Source: an uncultured Gemmatimonadota bacterium (GTDB lineage Bacteria; Gemmatimonadota; Gemmatimonadetes; Gemmatimonadales; Gemmatimonadaceae). Taken from it: DNA of 64,000 nucleotides. Numbering within the stretch: position 1 is the stretch's first letter; each line of letters opens with the position of its first letter. A program made the translations under genes and the position numbers. The stretch is from contig CAIVZZ010000013.1 of the NCBI GenBank assembly GCA_903910555.1, positions 186,001-250,000 on the forward strand, in the 5' to 3' direction. Positions 55,231-64,000 of this stretch are shown here, piece by piece. The notes beneath the pieces are model-generated. The model ran no database searches, had not been told where the DNA came from, and saw only the letters and a list, made by a program, of their open reading frames with translations.

Positions 55231-56069
55231 ACGCCCGCCGCCGAATCGGCCTTGCACTGTTCGTTTCATTTTCCGCCGCTGCGCCGCTCAGTGCGCAGGA
55301 GGCCGCGATATACGTCCGCGCGGCCGGCGATACACTGCGCTATCGCAACACCACGAAGATGGACGGCACCGTGCATGGCGCCGCAGGCGACGCGCCGTTC
55401 ACGCTTTCGCGCGATGCCGTGTTTGCATTCGCATTTTCCGGGACCGACGCCGTCACGGCGTGGTACGACGCGCTCTCAATTGAAGCATCTGGCGCGCTCG
55501 GCGGCGAGAAGCCGAATCCCGATGCGCTTTTGCGCGCGCCCTTTCGCCTGCACATGGAACCCAACGGGCGCGTCGCGACAATAAAGGCGCCCGAACTCCC
55601 GCGTACGGCACGGCTCATCGCCGAGCTGCCGCCCGGCTTCGACGACTTCTTTCCGCGGCTGCCGTCGACCGGAACGTTGTCGGTCGGCGCGACGTGGACG
55701 GACACGTCGACACGCAATGAAAGCGACACCACGGGCCGCCGCATCTACATGCGCCGCATCAGCCGCTATAAGGTGATCGGCGACTCCATCGTCGGTGGTC
55801 GCAAAGCGGCGATCGTCTCGCAGCATACCGACGTGCGCATCACGAGCACCACGCCGATGCAGCAGCAGCCGTACGTCGCCGAGCTCACGCTCAGCGGCGA
55901 CGAAGACGGCGTCGCCCTGTTCTTCGTCGCCCAGGGCCGGATGTTCTCACGCGATCGCAGAGGTGATCTGCACGGCGCGATCACCTATAAAGGCGGTGAC
56001 GAACCGCTCGTGGTGGATCAGAACTACCACTACCGACGGTCGGATATTCTCGAAGCGCAGAAGCCGTAG
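55227..56069 (+). CDS. Exported protein of unknown function downstream of the hybrid kinase
   Basis: ATG 55227 overlaps the kinase stop (ATGA) and has GGAAGG upstream; the track start lies inside the kinase gene in another frame. The 280-residue product has a signal peptide (MNARRRIGLALFVSFSAAAPLSAQEA) and a beta-rich body with 'RYRNTTKMDGTVHGAAGDAPFTLSRDAVFAFAF', 'PPGFDDFFPRLPSTGTLSVGATWTDTS' and 'VAELTLSGDEDGVALFFVAQGRMFSRDRRGD'. The pattern of repeated strands resembles DUF6263-like or LolA-like periplasmic proteins, but I do not recognise the family with certainty. Coupling suggests a link to the sensor's signal. Confidence 0.78.
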   Translation: MNARRRIGLALFVSFSAAAPLSAQEAAIYVRAAGDTLRYRNTTKMDGTVHGAAGDAPFTLSRDAVFAFAFSGTDAVTAWYDALSIEASGALGGEKPNPDALLRAPFRLHMEPNGRVATIKAPELPRTARLIAELPPGFDDFFPRLPSTGTLSVGATWTDTSTRNESDTTGRRIYMRRISRYKVIGDSIVGGRKAAIVSQHTDVRITSTTPMQQQPYVAELTLSGDEDGVALFFVAQGRMFSRDRRGDLHGAITYKGGDEPLVVDQNYHYRRSDILEAQKP

Positions 56070-56078
56070 TCGACGCGG

Positions 56079-57653
56079 CTACGGCTGTAGCGGACGCGGC
56101 AGCTTCTCATCGCGCTGCGCCGCCTGCCACGCGAAGCTCGCGACGACCGCCGAGTTGAACATCATGTCGTCCGGCTGCAGGCGCTCGTACACGTCCTGAT
56201 TCGTGTGGTGCGTGAGGTTGCCGTAGTCGAGCCCGTCCTGAATGAATTGGAATCCCGGCAATCCGACGGCGATGTACGAGAGGTGATCCGTGCCGCCGGT
56301 GTTGCTGATCGTGGCCGTCTTCATGCCGATGTTCTTGAACGGCCCCATCCATGCGTCGAAGATCGGACGTTCGGCTTCGATGCTCTGCAGATAAATGCCG
56401 CGAATTTTTCCGCTGCCGTTGTCGACATTGAAATACGCGGCGAACTTTTTCTGCTCGTCGAAAACGTGCGTGCCCGTGCTGTCTGTATAGCCAAAGTGCT
56501 GGCGCACGTATGCGCGCGACCCCATCAGCCCTTCTTCCTCGCCTGTCCATAGACCGATACGAATAGTTCTGCGCGGCTTGAGGTTGAGCGTTTTCAGCAA
56601 GCGCATCGCCTCGAGCATCACGCCCGATCCGGCGCCGTTGTCCGTCGCGCCGGTTCCCGAGTGCCATGAATCAAAGTGTGCGCCGATCATCACGACTTCG
56701 TCTTTCAACGCCGGATCGCTTCCAGGAATCTCCGCGATCAGATTGAACGACGCCTTGTTCTCGGGGAAGAACTTGTTCTGCATGTTCAGTTCGAGCGGCA
56801 CGGCAACGCCCTTCTCCACCATGCGCGCGATGCGTCCGTACGACTCCTGCGCGACGTGCACGGTGGGAACTGCGGCCACCGCGCCGTTCCGTGAGGCGCC
56901 GTTGTTCGTGCCGATGTCGCCGCCGACGTGCGCTGCATCGCCGAGTAAAATCGCGGCGACGTGCTCCGAGACAAGCCACCGCAGTACGGCAGTGTCGGCG
57001 AGACTCACTGTTGCAGGCGCATTGCCGCGACCACCGCGCCCTCCACCGGCGCCTGCACCACCCGCCGGCGGAGGCTGAGCCGCGGCCATCACCGCGAGCG
57101 ACGAATCACTCAATCGCGTTGCCGTCGCCGCGAACTGATTCACCGGCCGGCTGAGCGGCGGCGCCAGCATGATAAAGGCGTTCTTGAGTTTGCCGCTGTA
57201 ATTCTTTTTGAGCTCGTCGAGATTCGCCGCGGTAATGCGCGTCGCCGGACCGGTCACAGTTCCCTTCGTGCTTGCCGACCACGCCTGCGGAACGGCCTGC
57301 ACGATGAACGGCGCGGGCGTGAGCGCCATCAACGAAAAGCGCTCGCTCTGCCAGCCGAGTCCGGCCGGTGTATCCCACGTCTCCGCGTGAACATTCGAGA
57401 GGCCCCACGACGTCATCTGACCCAGCGCCCAGTCTTTCGCGCGGGTCGCATTTGGCGACCACGTGAGCCTGGGACCGTACACGTCCGAAAGCCAGCTCAT
57501 GATATCCATGACCTGCGAATGGTTCATCTCCTCGGCTTTGATTTTCTCGATCGTCGCGACGTCGACTCTCTCCTGCGCGGCGAGAGGGAGTGCGAAGCCG
57601 GCTGTCACGGCTGCGAGCGCGAGATTCCGAACGAGGGCGCGTGTCATTAACAT
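56079..57653 (-). CDS. Secreted M28-family zinc aminopeptidase
   Basis: The 524-residue protein has a signal peptide (...FALPLAAQE) and an M28 domain with an inserted PA-type region. Zinc ligands can be assigned in order: 'GAHFDSW' (His, Asp), 'GATDNGAGSG' (bridging Asp), 'WTGEEEGLMGS' (catalytic and metal Glu), 'FNVDNGSG' (Asp) and 'THHTNQDV' (His). It removes N-terminal residues from peptides outside the cytoplasm. A glycine/arginine-rich stretch ('GGAGAGGGRGGRGN') is inserted before the PA-like part. It may work with the two S9 peptidases. It is divergent from the FecR gene. Confidence 0.92.
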   Translation of the reverse strand: MLMTRALVRNLALAAVTAGFALPLAAQERVDVATIEKIKAEEMNHSQVMDIMSWLSDVYGPRLTWSPNATRAKDWALGQMTSWGLSNVHAETWDTPAGLGWQSERFSLMALTPAPFIVQAVPQAWSASTKGTVTGPATRITAANLDELKKNYSGKLKNAFIMLAPPLSRPVNQFAATATRLSDSSLAVMAAAQPPPAGGAGAGGGRGGRGNAPATVSLADTAVLRWLVSEHVAAILLGDAAHVGGDIGTNNGASRNGAVAAVPTVHVAQESYGRIARMVEKGVAVPLELNMQNKFFPENKASFNLIAEIPGSDPALKDEVVMIGAHFDSWHSGTGATDNGAGSGVMLEAMRLLKTLNLKPRRTIRIGLWTGEEEGLMGSRAYVRQHFGYTDSTGTHVFDEQKKFAAYFNVDNGSGKIRGIYLQSIEAERPIFDAWMGPFKNIGMKTATISNTGGTDHLSYIAVGLPGFQFIQDGLDYGNLTHHTNQDVYERLQPDDMMFNSAVVASFAWQAAQRDEKLPRPLQP

Positions 57654-57726
57654 CTCCGGAAATACGGGGTCGTATAAGAAACGCGAATCAACGGCTCGAT
57701 TTCAACCCAACGGGGTACATTTCGTC

Positions 57727-59721
57727 ATGACCAATACCTCTCGTTTGTATCTCATCGCGCTCGGTGCGCTCGCGACGGCGACTGCGACCGCTGCGCTCGG
57801 CGCCCAGTCGCCGGCCGTACAGCTCGCGTTCGGCTACGAATGCGGCGATCGCTTTCTTATCAAGAACGACGGCAGCCAGGGAGTGGCGCTCGAATGGAAG
57901 GCGACTGGCAGCCAGGATCGTTCACAGCTGCACCTCAATCCGAACGAGTCACGCGAGATCGCCTCGGCATCGAGTGATGCGGTCGAACTTTGGGTGAACG
58001 GCAAAGTTGTCGCGACGGAACCCAAGGGGAACAAAGCATGCGGCGCAAACGGTGCGCCGGCGGGGGCTGCTTCGGGATCGCCGAATGTCGTCGTGCGTCC
58101 GCTCGATGCAAATGAAACCGCAGCGGCCGGCGATCCGCCGTCGCGTGTCGCGCGCCTGAGCTCAATGCAGGGGAACGTGTCGTTCCAGGCAGCCGGCTCC
58201 ACCGAGTGGGGAGTCGCCGCGGTCAACTCGAGCGTGACGACGGGCGACCGTTTGGTCGCCGACGACGGAAGCCGGGCTGAACTGGAGATCGGACCGACAG
58301 CGATTCGTTTTGGATCTTCGACAGACGTTACCGTCACGAGTCTTACGGACGGACTGCTGCAGCTTGGCGTTCCGGCCGGCACGCTGCGGTTGAGCGTGTA
58401 CCGGATGAATCCGGGCGACACGATTGAAGTTGATACGCCGAACGGCGCGGTAGGCGTTCTCGCACCGGGCAACTATCGCATCTCGACGAACGCTGCCGGC
58501 ACCGCAACGATTGTCAGTGTCGAGCGCGGTCGCGTCGATGTGACCGGGCCGAATCTTTCGCAGGTCATTGATGCCGGGCGCACCGTGCGGCTCAGCGCCG
58601 GCGACGGCGGCACCGTGCAACTCGCAAACGCTCCGCGCCCGGGTCCAGATGGCTTCGATTCGTGGAGCCAGTACCGCGATGGCGTGCTGACCAGCCCGAC
58701 CTCCGCATCTGATGCTTATGTGAATCCGGACATCCCGGGCGTGCGCGATCTCGATGCATCGGGACGCTGGGAAAATGATGTCGCGAACGGACCGGTCTGG
58801 TATCCGACGGTTGTCGTCGCTGGATGGGTGCCGTACCGCTACGGTCACTGGGGTTGGGTGGAGCCCTGGGGTTGGGTCTGGATCGCCGACGAGCCGTGGG
58901 GTTTCGCGCCGTTCCACTACGGCCGCTGGGCATTCGTGCGCAATCGCTGGGGCTGGGTCCCCGGCCCGCGACTCGGCAGGCCGTACTATTCTCCCGCGCT
59001 CGTCGCGTTTGCGGACGGCGGTGGATTTGGATTGAGCATCGGAGTGTCGGCGTGGTTCCCGCTCGGGCCGCGTGATCCATTCATTCCCTGGTATCATCAC
59101 GACGACAGGTATCTGCGTGCGGTGAACGGCGCGAATGTCCGTGGCGTCGCTGACATCAATGTGTTCGTGCACGTGCAGGATGTTGAGCGATTCCACTATG
59201 CGAATCGTACGGTCGCGATGACAGTCGTGCCGACGGCGTCGTTCGCTGCGGGGAGACCGATCGCACATGATGTCGTTCGGGTCGCACCGGAGCGCATTGC
59301 GCAGGCACGGATTGCGCCGCATCCGGGAGTTGTCCCGACGCGCGAGGCAGTGATCGGTGTTGTTGCGCCGCGGCCGCATGCAGCGGTCGAGCGGATGGAT
59401 GTTGCGCGCGTGCCGGTTGGTGTTGCACGCGGAGCCGAGCCCGACAGAAATGGTGTGCCGCGTGCGCAGGCGCCGACGAGGACTGGAGTGACGCAGGTTG
59501 CGCGTCCGCTCGTGGTTCGCGCACCGGCGCCGCCCGCAGCGGTTCCGTTCGAGGCGCGACAGAAGGCGATTTCGGAGCATCCGGGTCGTCCGCTCGAGCC
59601 GCAGCAGATTCAGAATCTGCGGGCCGGCCGGCCGGCTGGGCCGCAGAAGGATCCGGAGCCGGCGCACGCGAAGCCGAAGGAACCGGCGCACAAAGAGAAT
59701 AAAGAAGCCAAGAAGCCATAG
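57727..59721 (+). CDS. Exported FecR-domain protein with tryptophan-rich DUF6600-like region
   Basis: ATG 57727 starts a signal peptide (...TATAALGAQS), giving 664 residues; the track ORF starts far upstream in the M28 gene. Order: an N-terminal domain with two cysteines, a FecR-like domain (about 140-290; 'VARLSSMQGNVSFQAAGSTEW', 'GTLRLSVYRMNPGDTIEVDTPNGAVGVLAPGNYRI'), then repeated Trp-rich units ('GHWGWVEPWGWVWIADEPWGFAPFHYGRW'), and a basic Pro/Ala-rich tail ending in KEPAHKENKEAKKP. The Trp-rich motif is typical of DUF6600 proteins. It may be an envelope sensor or structural protein; no sigma factor gene is adjacent. Confidence 0.85.
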   Translation: MTNTSRLYLIALGALATATATAALGAQSPAVQLAFGYECGDRFLIKNDGSQGVALEWKATGSQDRSQLHLNPNESREIASASSDAVELWVNGKVVATEPKGNKACGANGAPAGAASGSPNVVVRPLDANETAAAGDPPSRVARLSSMQGNVSFQAAGSTEWGVAAVNSSVTTGDRLVADDGSRAELEIGPTAIRFGSSTDVTVTSLTDGLLQLGVPAGTLRLSVYRMNPGDTIEVDTPNGAVGVLAPGNYRISTNAAGTATIVSVERGRVDVTGPNLSQVIDAGRTVRLSAGDGGTVQLANAPRPGPDGFDSWSQYRDGVLTSPTSASDAYVNPDIPGVRDLDASGRWENDVANGPVWYPTVVVAGWVPYRYGHWGWVEPWGWVWIADEPWGFAPFHYGRWAFVRNRWGWVPGPRLGRPYYSPALVAFADGGGFGLSIGVSAWFPLGPRDPFIPWYHHDDRYLRAVNGANVRGVADINVFVHVQDVERFHYANRTVAMTVVPTASFAAGRPIAHDVVRVAPERIAQARIAPHPGVVPTREAVIGVVAPRPHAAVERMDVARVPVGVARGAEPDRNGVPRAQAPTRTGVTQVARPLVVRAPAPPAAVPFEARQKAISEHPGRPLEPQQIQNLRAGRPAGPQKDPEPAHAKPKEPAHKENKEAKKP

Positions 59722-59757
59722 ACGTCATAGACGCCATAACTGCCCCACCCCCGGGTC

Positions 59758-59797
59758 AAAAACGGCACCATCGCGATGAGGCGGTGGTGCCGTTTTT
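59758..59797 (+). terminator. Intrinsic terminator after the FecR-domain gene
   Basis: AAAAACGGCACCATCGC (59758-59774) pairs with 59781-59797 with one wobble across a 6-nt loop and ends in TTTTT followed by CTTTG. The A-tract and T-tract flanks make it a good bidirectional terminator. It ends 37 bases before the S9 peptidase start. Confidence 0.88.
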
Positions 59798-59834
59798 CTT
59801 TGCCGTCCGCACTGTGCGGTCGTACTTTCACGGC

Positions 59835-62597
59835 ATGAAAATCTTCCGAATCGCACTCGCCGCCGCTGCCGTCGTTGCCGCGCCGCTCTCCGCGCAGAAA
59901 CCCGCCGTCACCTCCGCTGACTACGCCAAGTGGGAAATCCTCGGCAATGGCGTCATTTCGCCGGATGGCAAATGGGTCGCCTACGATTTCCGGCGCAACA
60001 GCGGCGAGGGTGAACTGCGCTGGCACGCCGTGGATTCAGACGCTGAGAAAACCGTGAAGCTCGGGACCGGCGCGACCTTCACGCGGAACAGCCGCTATCT
60101 CATTTATACGATCAGCGCCGATACCACCGGCGGTGGTGGCCGCGGCGGACGCGGTGGTCGCGGCGGCGGCGCTGGTGCTGCGGTTGTGGCACCCGCCTCG
60201 AACCACAACAAGGCGGCGGTGGTTGATCTGCGCAGCGGAACCGCGACGACGTTTGAAGATGTCCAAAGTTTTGTCGTGAGCGCGAATGGCGCGCACGTCG
60301 CGTTCCGTCGGTATGCACCGGCCGGTCGCGCGGGGCGCGGCGCCGATCTCGTCGTGCGCGATCTCGATGCCGGGGCAGACGTCACACTCGGCAATGTCAG
60401 CGAATACGCCTGGAGCGATGACGGCGCACTGCTGGCGATGACGATCGACGTCGACGGCAAGACTGGGAATGGCGTGCAGCTCCTCGAGGCGGCGAGCGGC
60501 AACATTCGCTCGCTCGACGCGAGCGATGCGCAATATGTGAATCTATTGTGGCGGCCGCACGGCACCGATCTCGTCGTATTCCGCAGCCGCGCGGACAGCG
60601 CCTTTGCGGATACGAGTTTTGTCGTGATGGCGTGGAACGGGCTCTCCGGTGGAAAACGGCTGCCGCGCATTTACGATTTCAGCGGCGACCGGGAGTTCCC
60701 CGCGGGGATGCGCGTCGCATCGTACCGCAGACCGCAGTGGAATGACGACGGTGGCACGCTCTTTTTTGGCATCGCACAACGCGAAGCGAAGCCCGCCGTG
60801 CCGGCGGTGCGTCTCAGCGGCGCCAACGCCCCCGCGCGCGTCGAAGTCTGGCATTGGAAAGATCTGCGCGAGTTTCACACGCAGCAGGTGAACGGCGCGC
60901 AGGATCGTCAGCGCACACAACTCGTTGCGTGGCATATCCCCAACAATGGGATTGCCCGTCTCTCCGAGAATCCATTCGAGCAGGTGCAGTTCTCCGACAA
61001 CCACAGAGCGGCTGTCGCATCGGACGAAGATCCGTACTTCAAGGAAATTATTTCAGGGCGCGACTATCGCGATTTGTATCGCGTCGATCTCGCCACAGGC
61101 AAGCGCGAGAAACTCGCGACAAAAACGCCGTTCGCGCCAGCGCTTTCGCCGTCGGGGAACGCGATGCTGATCGGACGCGGCGGACAGTGGTGGTATCAGG
61201 AACTCGCCGGCGGCGCGCCGGTGAGCCTCACAGCGAAAATCAAAAGCGGCTTCATGAATGTCGAGGACGATCATCCGACCGCAGAGCGCCGGCCATACGG
61301 ACTCGCTGGCTGGGTCAGTGGCGAGAAAAGCGTGATCCTCTACGATCGTTTTGATCTCTGGCAGGTCAATACGGACGGCACACACGCCGTCCGCCTTACG
61401 AAAGGCCGCGAGGATTCCACGGTATACCGCTACGTCTCGGTCGATCCGGACGCGCGCACGATCGATCCGTCAAAGCCGCTCATGCTCAGCGCAACAGGCG
61501 AGTGGAGCAAGAAGAGCGGCTACGCACGCGTCCAAATCGGCCAGCCCGTCCAGCGCCTCGTGTGGCTCGACAAAGGCGTCGCGCGCCTCACCAAAGCGAA
61601 GGACGCTGACGAATACCTCTACACGCAGCAGTCGTACGAGGACTCGCCGAATATTTTTGCCGCCGGCGCGACGCTGGCCAATGCAAAGGCGCAGTCGCAC
61701 ACCAACGCGTTCCAGGAAAACTACGCGTGGAGCAAACAGGTGCTCCTTCCCTACTCCAACAAGCGCGGCGACAAACTGCAGATGATGCTCACCTACCCGG
61801 CCAACTATCAACCGGGAAAGAAATATCCGATGGTCGTCTACTACTACGAGACGCTGTCGAACACGCATCACCAGTACGTCGTGCCGTCAGAGCGCGCCGT
61901 GTACAACACGACGGTCTTTGCGCAGGAAGGATATTTCGTATTGCGTCCCGACATTCGTTTTCAGGCGCGTTCACCCGGCTGGTCGGGACTCGACTGTGTG
62001 ACCGCCGCCGTGAAAGCCGCGCTCGCAACGGGAATGATCGACGCGGCGAAGGTCGGCAACATGGGCCACTCGTGGGGAGGCTACCAGTCGGCCTTCTACG
62101 CCGTGCACAGCAACGGCGTGTTCGCCGCGAGCATCGCCGGTGCGCCGCTTACGAATCTCATTTCGATGTACGGTTATTCCTCCGGCAACACCGGCCAGCC
62201 GGAGACGGGGCATTACGAGACGAGCCAGGAACGCATGGAAGTTCCGCTCTGGGAAGACCCCAAAGCGTACATCTCGAACTCGACGGTGTTCGCGACCGAT
62301 TCGCTCAAGATTCCGCTGCTGCTCGAAGAGGGCGATGCCGACGGCAACGTGAACTATTACCAGTCGATGGAGCTCTACAACTTCGGCCGGCGCCTCGGGA
62401 AGAATGTTGTCTTCCTGGTGTATGAGGGCGAGAATCACAACGTCGCGAGGCCGGAAAGTCAGGCGGATTATCACAAGCGGCAGCTTGAGTGGTTCGGGCA
62501 TTACCTCAAAGGCGATGCGGCGCCGAACTGGATTACCAACGGCGAGACGTACCTCGAACGCCAGAAGATTCTTCGGGATGGAGGGATCACGCCTTAA
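59835..62597 (+). CDS. Secreted S9-family peptidase, second copy
   Basis: ATG 59835 begins the signal peptide MKIFRIALAAAAVVAAPLSAQ; the track start lies in the terminator. The 920-residue product has a propeller-like N-terminal region and a hydrolase domain with Ser746 ('GHSWGGYQ'), Asp near 836 ('EEGDADGNV') and His868 ('GENHNV'). A glycine/arginine-rich insertion ('TTGGGGRGGRGGRGGGAGAA') lies near residue 100. It resembles the first S9 enzyme in design but the two are clearly diverged, so they are ancient paralogues rather than a recent copy. It should degrade peptides in the periplasm or outside the cell. Confidence 0.93.
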   Translation: MKIFRIALAAAAVVAAPLSAQKPAVTSADYAKWEILGNGVISPDGKWVAYDFRRNSGEGELRWHAVDSDAEKTVKLGTGATFTRNSRYLIYTISADTTGGGGRGGRGGRGGGAGAAVVAPASNHNKAAVVDLRSGTATTFEDVQSFVVSANGAHVAFRRYAPAGRAGRGADLVVRDLDAGADVTLGNVSEYAWSDDGALLAMTIDVDGKTGNGVQLLEAASGNIRSLDASDAQYVNLLWRPHGTDLVVFRSRADSAFADTSFVVMAWNGLSGGKRLPRIYDFSGDREFPAGMRVASYRRPQWNDDGGTLFFGIAQREAKPAVPAVRLSGANAPARVEVWHWKDLREFHTQQVNGAQDRQRTQLVAWHIPNNGIARLSENPFEQVQFSDNHRAAVASDEDPYFKEIISGRDYRDLYRVDLATGKREKLATKTPFAPALSPSGNAMLIGRGGQWWYQELAGGAPVSLTAKIKSGFMNVEDDHPTAERRPYGLAGWVSGEKSVILYDRFDLWQVNTDGTHAVRLTKGREDSTVYRYVSVDPDARTIDPSKPLMLSATGEWSKKSGYARVQIGQPVQRLVWLDKGVARLTKAKDADEYLYTQQSYEDSPNIFAAGATLANAKAQSHTNAFQENYAWSKQVLLPYSNKRGDKLQMMLTYPANYQPGKKYPMVVYYYETLSNTHHQYVVPSERAVYNTTVFAQEGYFVLRPDIRFQARSPGWSGLDCVTAAVKAALATGMIDAAKVGNMGHSWGGYQSAFYAVHSNGVFAASIAGAPLTNLISMYGYSSGNTGQPETGHYETSQERMEVPLWEDPKAYISNSTVFATDSLKIPLLLEEGDADGNVNYYQSMELYNFGRRLGKNVVFLVYEGENHNVARPESQADYHKRQLEWFGHYLKGDAAPNWITNGETYLERQKILRDGGITP

Positions 62598-62601
62598 CTG
62601 C

Positions 62602-62684
62602 TGACGCAGAACGCAGGAGAGGAATTCGGACGCGGGGTGGAGTGTGAGTCCCTCGTCCTAATTCCTCTCCTTCGTTCTGCGTCA
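62602..62684. repeat. Long inverted repeat 3' of the second S9 gene
   Basis: TGACGCAGAACGCAGGAGAGG... (62602-62626) is inverted at 62660-62684 with one mismatch in 25. An inner pair (GGACGCGGG with CCCTCGTCC) continues the stem. It begins 5 bases after the stop. No T-tract follows. Confidence 0.9.
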
Positions 62685-62773
62685 TTTGTTCCTCGCTCCT
62701 CGCGACTATAGCTCCTGCTGGCCGCGCCGATACTCAGAAAGAACCCATCCCTTCTGAACGCGCAGCGGATCCC

Positions 62774-63190
62774 GTGGCAACAATCCTGATAATCGAAGAC
62801 GATCCCGGCGTTCGCCGCGTACTCATTCACACGCTCGAGCGCGCCGGCCATGACGTGCGTGCCGTCGACAACGGTCGCGACGGCCTGCGCGCTGTGGTCG
62901 AGCACGCGCCTGCGATTGTCGTGACCGATATCGTCATGCCCGACTCGGACGGGCTCGAAGTCATCCGCATTCTCAGAACCGATCATCCCAACGTCAGCAT
63001 CATCGCCATCTCCGGCGGCGGGATGATCTGCCGTACGACCTATCTGGAACTCGCGCACCTCCTCGGCGCGCATATCACGCTCCAGAAGCCCGTGCTCCCC
63101 TCGGATCTCGTCTTTGCCGTCACCGAACTGCTCGACACGACGCCCGCCGGATCCGCATGCGGCTCCGGCGACTCGGACGCGCAACGGTGA
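62774..63190 (+). CDS. Stand-alone receiver-domain response regulator
   Basis: The 138-residue protein is a single receiver domain starting at GTG 62774. It has the acidic pair Asp9/Asp10 ('IIEDDPGVRRV'), phospho-acceptor Asp52 ('VVTDIVMPDSDG') and Lys105 ('LQKPVLPSDL'). The conserved Thr/Ser position is in 'IIAISGGG'. It has no output domain, so it should act by protein contact. The stop overlaps the GTG of the next gene (GTGA), which makes the membrane protein with the double-CxxC tail its most likely partner. Confidence 0.92.
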   Translation: MATILIIEDDPGVRRVLIHTLERAGHDVRAVDNGRDGLRAVVEHAPAIVVTDIVMPDSDGLEVIRILRTDHPNVSIIAISGGGMICRTTYLELAHLLGAHITLQKPVLPSDLVFAVTELLDTTPAGSACGSGDSDAQR

Positions 63191-63993
63191 ACCCGCTGGA
63201 GTTTCCGCCGGACACGCCGGACGAACTCCGTCTCGAGAGTGACCGCAGGCTCGCCATCTCGGTGGTGGCAATCCTGCTGTGTGTAAATCTCGTTTTTGTG
63301 ATTCTCAATCTTCGCGACAGCGGCCCGGACGTCTCGGGGATTCCGCCGGTCGTGATTGTGCGATTGATCGGCGTGTTCGTCGCCGCCGTCATGTTCGCCA
63401 TGCTGTGCGCGGCCAGGGATCAGCGCCGGCTGGAAGCGATTTCATTTGGCGGGTCGATTGCCGTTGTGATCCTGCTGCTCCTGATTCAGGCGCTCCTGCC
63501 CTCGAACGACATTCCGAGCATCGCGTTCGATCTCGTGTTCGTGACCACCATGTTCGTGGCGTTGCCAAGTCGTCCGTCGCTGCAACTCATCCCGGTGACG
63601 ATCCTGAGCGCGGGCGCGGCGTTCATGCTGTGGATTCGCCCCGGAACCGGGCTCGACGACGGCGACAAACTTCGCTTCGCGATTTTCTTTGCCGCGGCAA
63701 TCGCACTCGGCTATGTCGCGAGCCTGCGCCGCTTCGAACTGTGGAGCGATGTGATCCGCGCACGAAAGGCCGAGTGGGAATCGGCAATCGAAGCAGATCA
63801 TGCGAAGTGCGAGCTGCAAACGCTGCGCGGCATTATTCCGATCTGTTCGCACTGCAACCGCGTGCGCATCGAAGACGGCCGGCTGTGGGAGGCGGTGGAC
63901 ATGTATGTCTCGCGCCGGACTGATGCCGCGTTTTCACATGGCGTGTGCCCGGACTGTCTTACCGAGCATTATCCGAACGTGCGCGCTGATTGA
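63187..63993 (+). CDS. Six-helix membrane protein with C-terminal double-CxxC module
   Basis: GTG 63187 overlaps the receiver stop (GTGA) and gives 268 residues; an ATG at 63157 is the track start. About six TM helices span residues 22-180. A short helical linker ('RARKAEWESAIEADHAKCELQTLRG') then leads to the tail 'IIPICSHCNRVRIEDGRLWEAVDMYVSRRTDAAFSHGVCPDCLTEHYP'. Cys220/223 and Cys254/257 probably bind zinc or a redox metal. The same tail motif is known at the C-terminus of various PAS, GGDEF and receiver proteins. It is rarely seen on a plain membrane domain, and its function is unknown. Confidence 0.82.
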   Translation: MNPLEFPPDTPDELRLESDRRLAISVVAILLCVNLVFVILNLRDSGPDVSGIPPVVIVRLIGVFVAAVMFAMLCAARDQRRLEAISFGGSIAVVILLLLIQALLPSNDIPSIAFDLVFVTTMFVALPSRPSLQLIPVTILSAGAAFMLWIRPGTGLDDGDKLRFAIFFAAAIALGYVASLRRFELWSDVIRARKAEWESAIEADHAKCELQTLRGIIPICSHCNRVRIEDGRLWEAVDMYVSRRTDAAFSHGVCPDCLTEHYPNVRAD

Positions 63994-64000
63994 GGGACAG

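Overview
This 64 kb window is chromosomal DNA of a high-GC, Gram-negative-type bacterium. The gene set suggests a member of the Gemmatimonadota or a nearby lineage. It includes secreted S9 and M28 peptidases, secreted amidohydrolases, an orphan ADOP-type ABC permease, a TonB-type receptor with a carboxypeptidase-regulatory N-terminus, an OmpA/peptidoglycan-binding protein, and GTG starts overlapping the upstream stop (GTGA). The taxonomic call is inference from gene content; no rRNA or tRNA gene was recognised. I saw no prophage, insertion sequence, CRISPR array or integron.

Layout. 1-7 kb: DedA-family tail, superoxide dismutase, a leftward set of ABC exporter, arginine decarboxylase (speA) and cation/proton antiporter, and a di-haem cytochrome c. 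7-15 kb: secreted S9 peptidase, DUF502 membrane protein, secreted amidohydrolase, ADOP permease. 15-20 kb: APC (polyamine-type) permease, thrB-thrC, and a class I aminotransferase. 20-26 kb: a leftward amino-acid catabolic block of acetoacetyl-CoA synthetase, threonine dehydratase, phenylalanine hydroxylase, HPP dioxygenase and homogentisate dioxygenase. This takes Phe and Tyr to maleylacetoacetate, and the ligase would salvage the acetoacetate produced further down the pathway. 26-32 kb: OmpA-like gene with an internal TAG, DNA polymerase IV, DUF192 lipoprotein, D-aminoacylase-like enzyme, alpha/beta hydrolase, dUTPase. 32-43 kb: uncharacterised secreted proteins, an orphan beta-class DNA methyltransferase, an M16 homologue lacking its zinc motif, a frameshifted TonB-type receptor, a cytochrome c. 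43-48 kb: universal stress protein, PAS histidine kinase, two-domain multicopper oxidase, LuxR-type regulator, DUF3108 protein. 48-64 kb: YceI protein and porin, LPP20-type lipoprotein with a partner, CHASE3 hybrid kinase, M28 peptidase, FecR/Trp-rich protein, second S9 peptidase, stand-alone receiver and a membrane protein ending in a double-CxxC module.

The feature that ordinary annotation does not explain is a set of long, often nested, intergenic inverted repeats (31 to about 360 nt), most of them starting within a few to a few tens of bases of a stop codon. Three share nearly the same outer arm (GTTAAC- and TTGGTCGGT-containing), while their cores are unrelated; one is a solo half-copy. 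Others have unrelated sequences but the same architecture and position. They look like gene-end RNA hairpins or a dispersed palindromic element family. Other points of note are two broken reading frames in outer-membrane genes, Gly/Arg-rich insertions in unrelated exported proteins, and a hairpin that hides a ribosome binding site.
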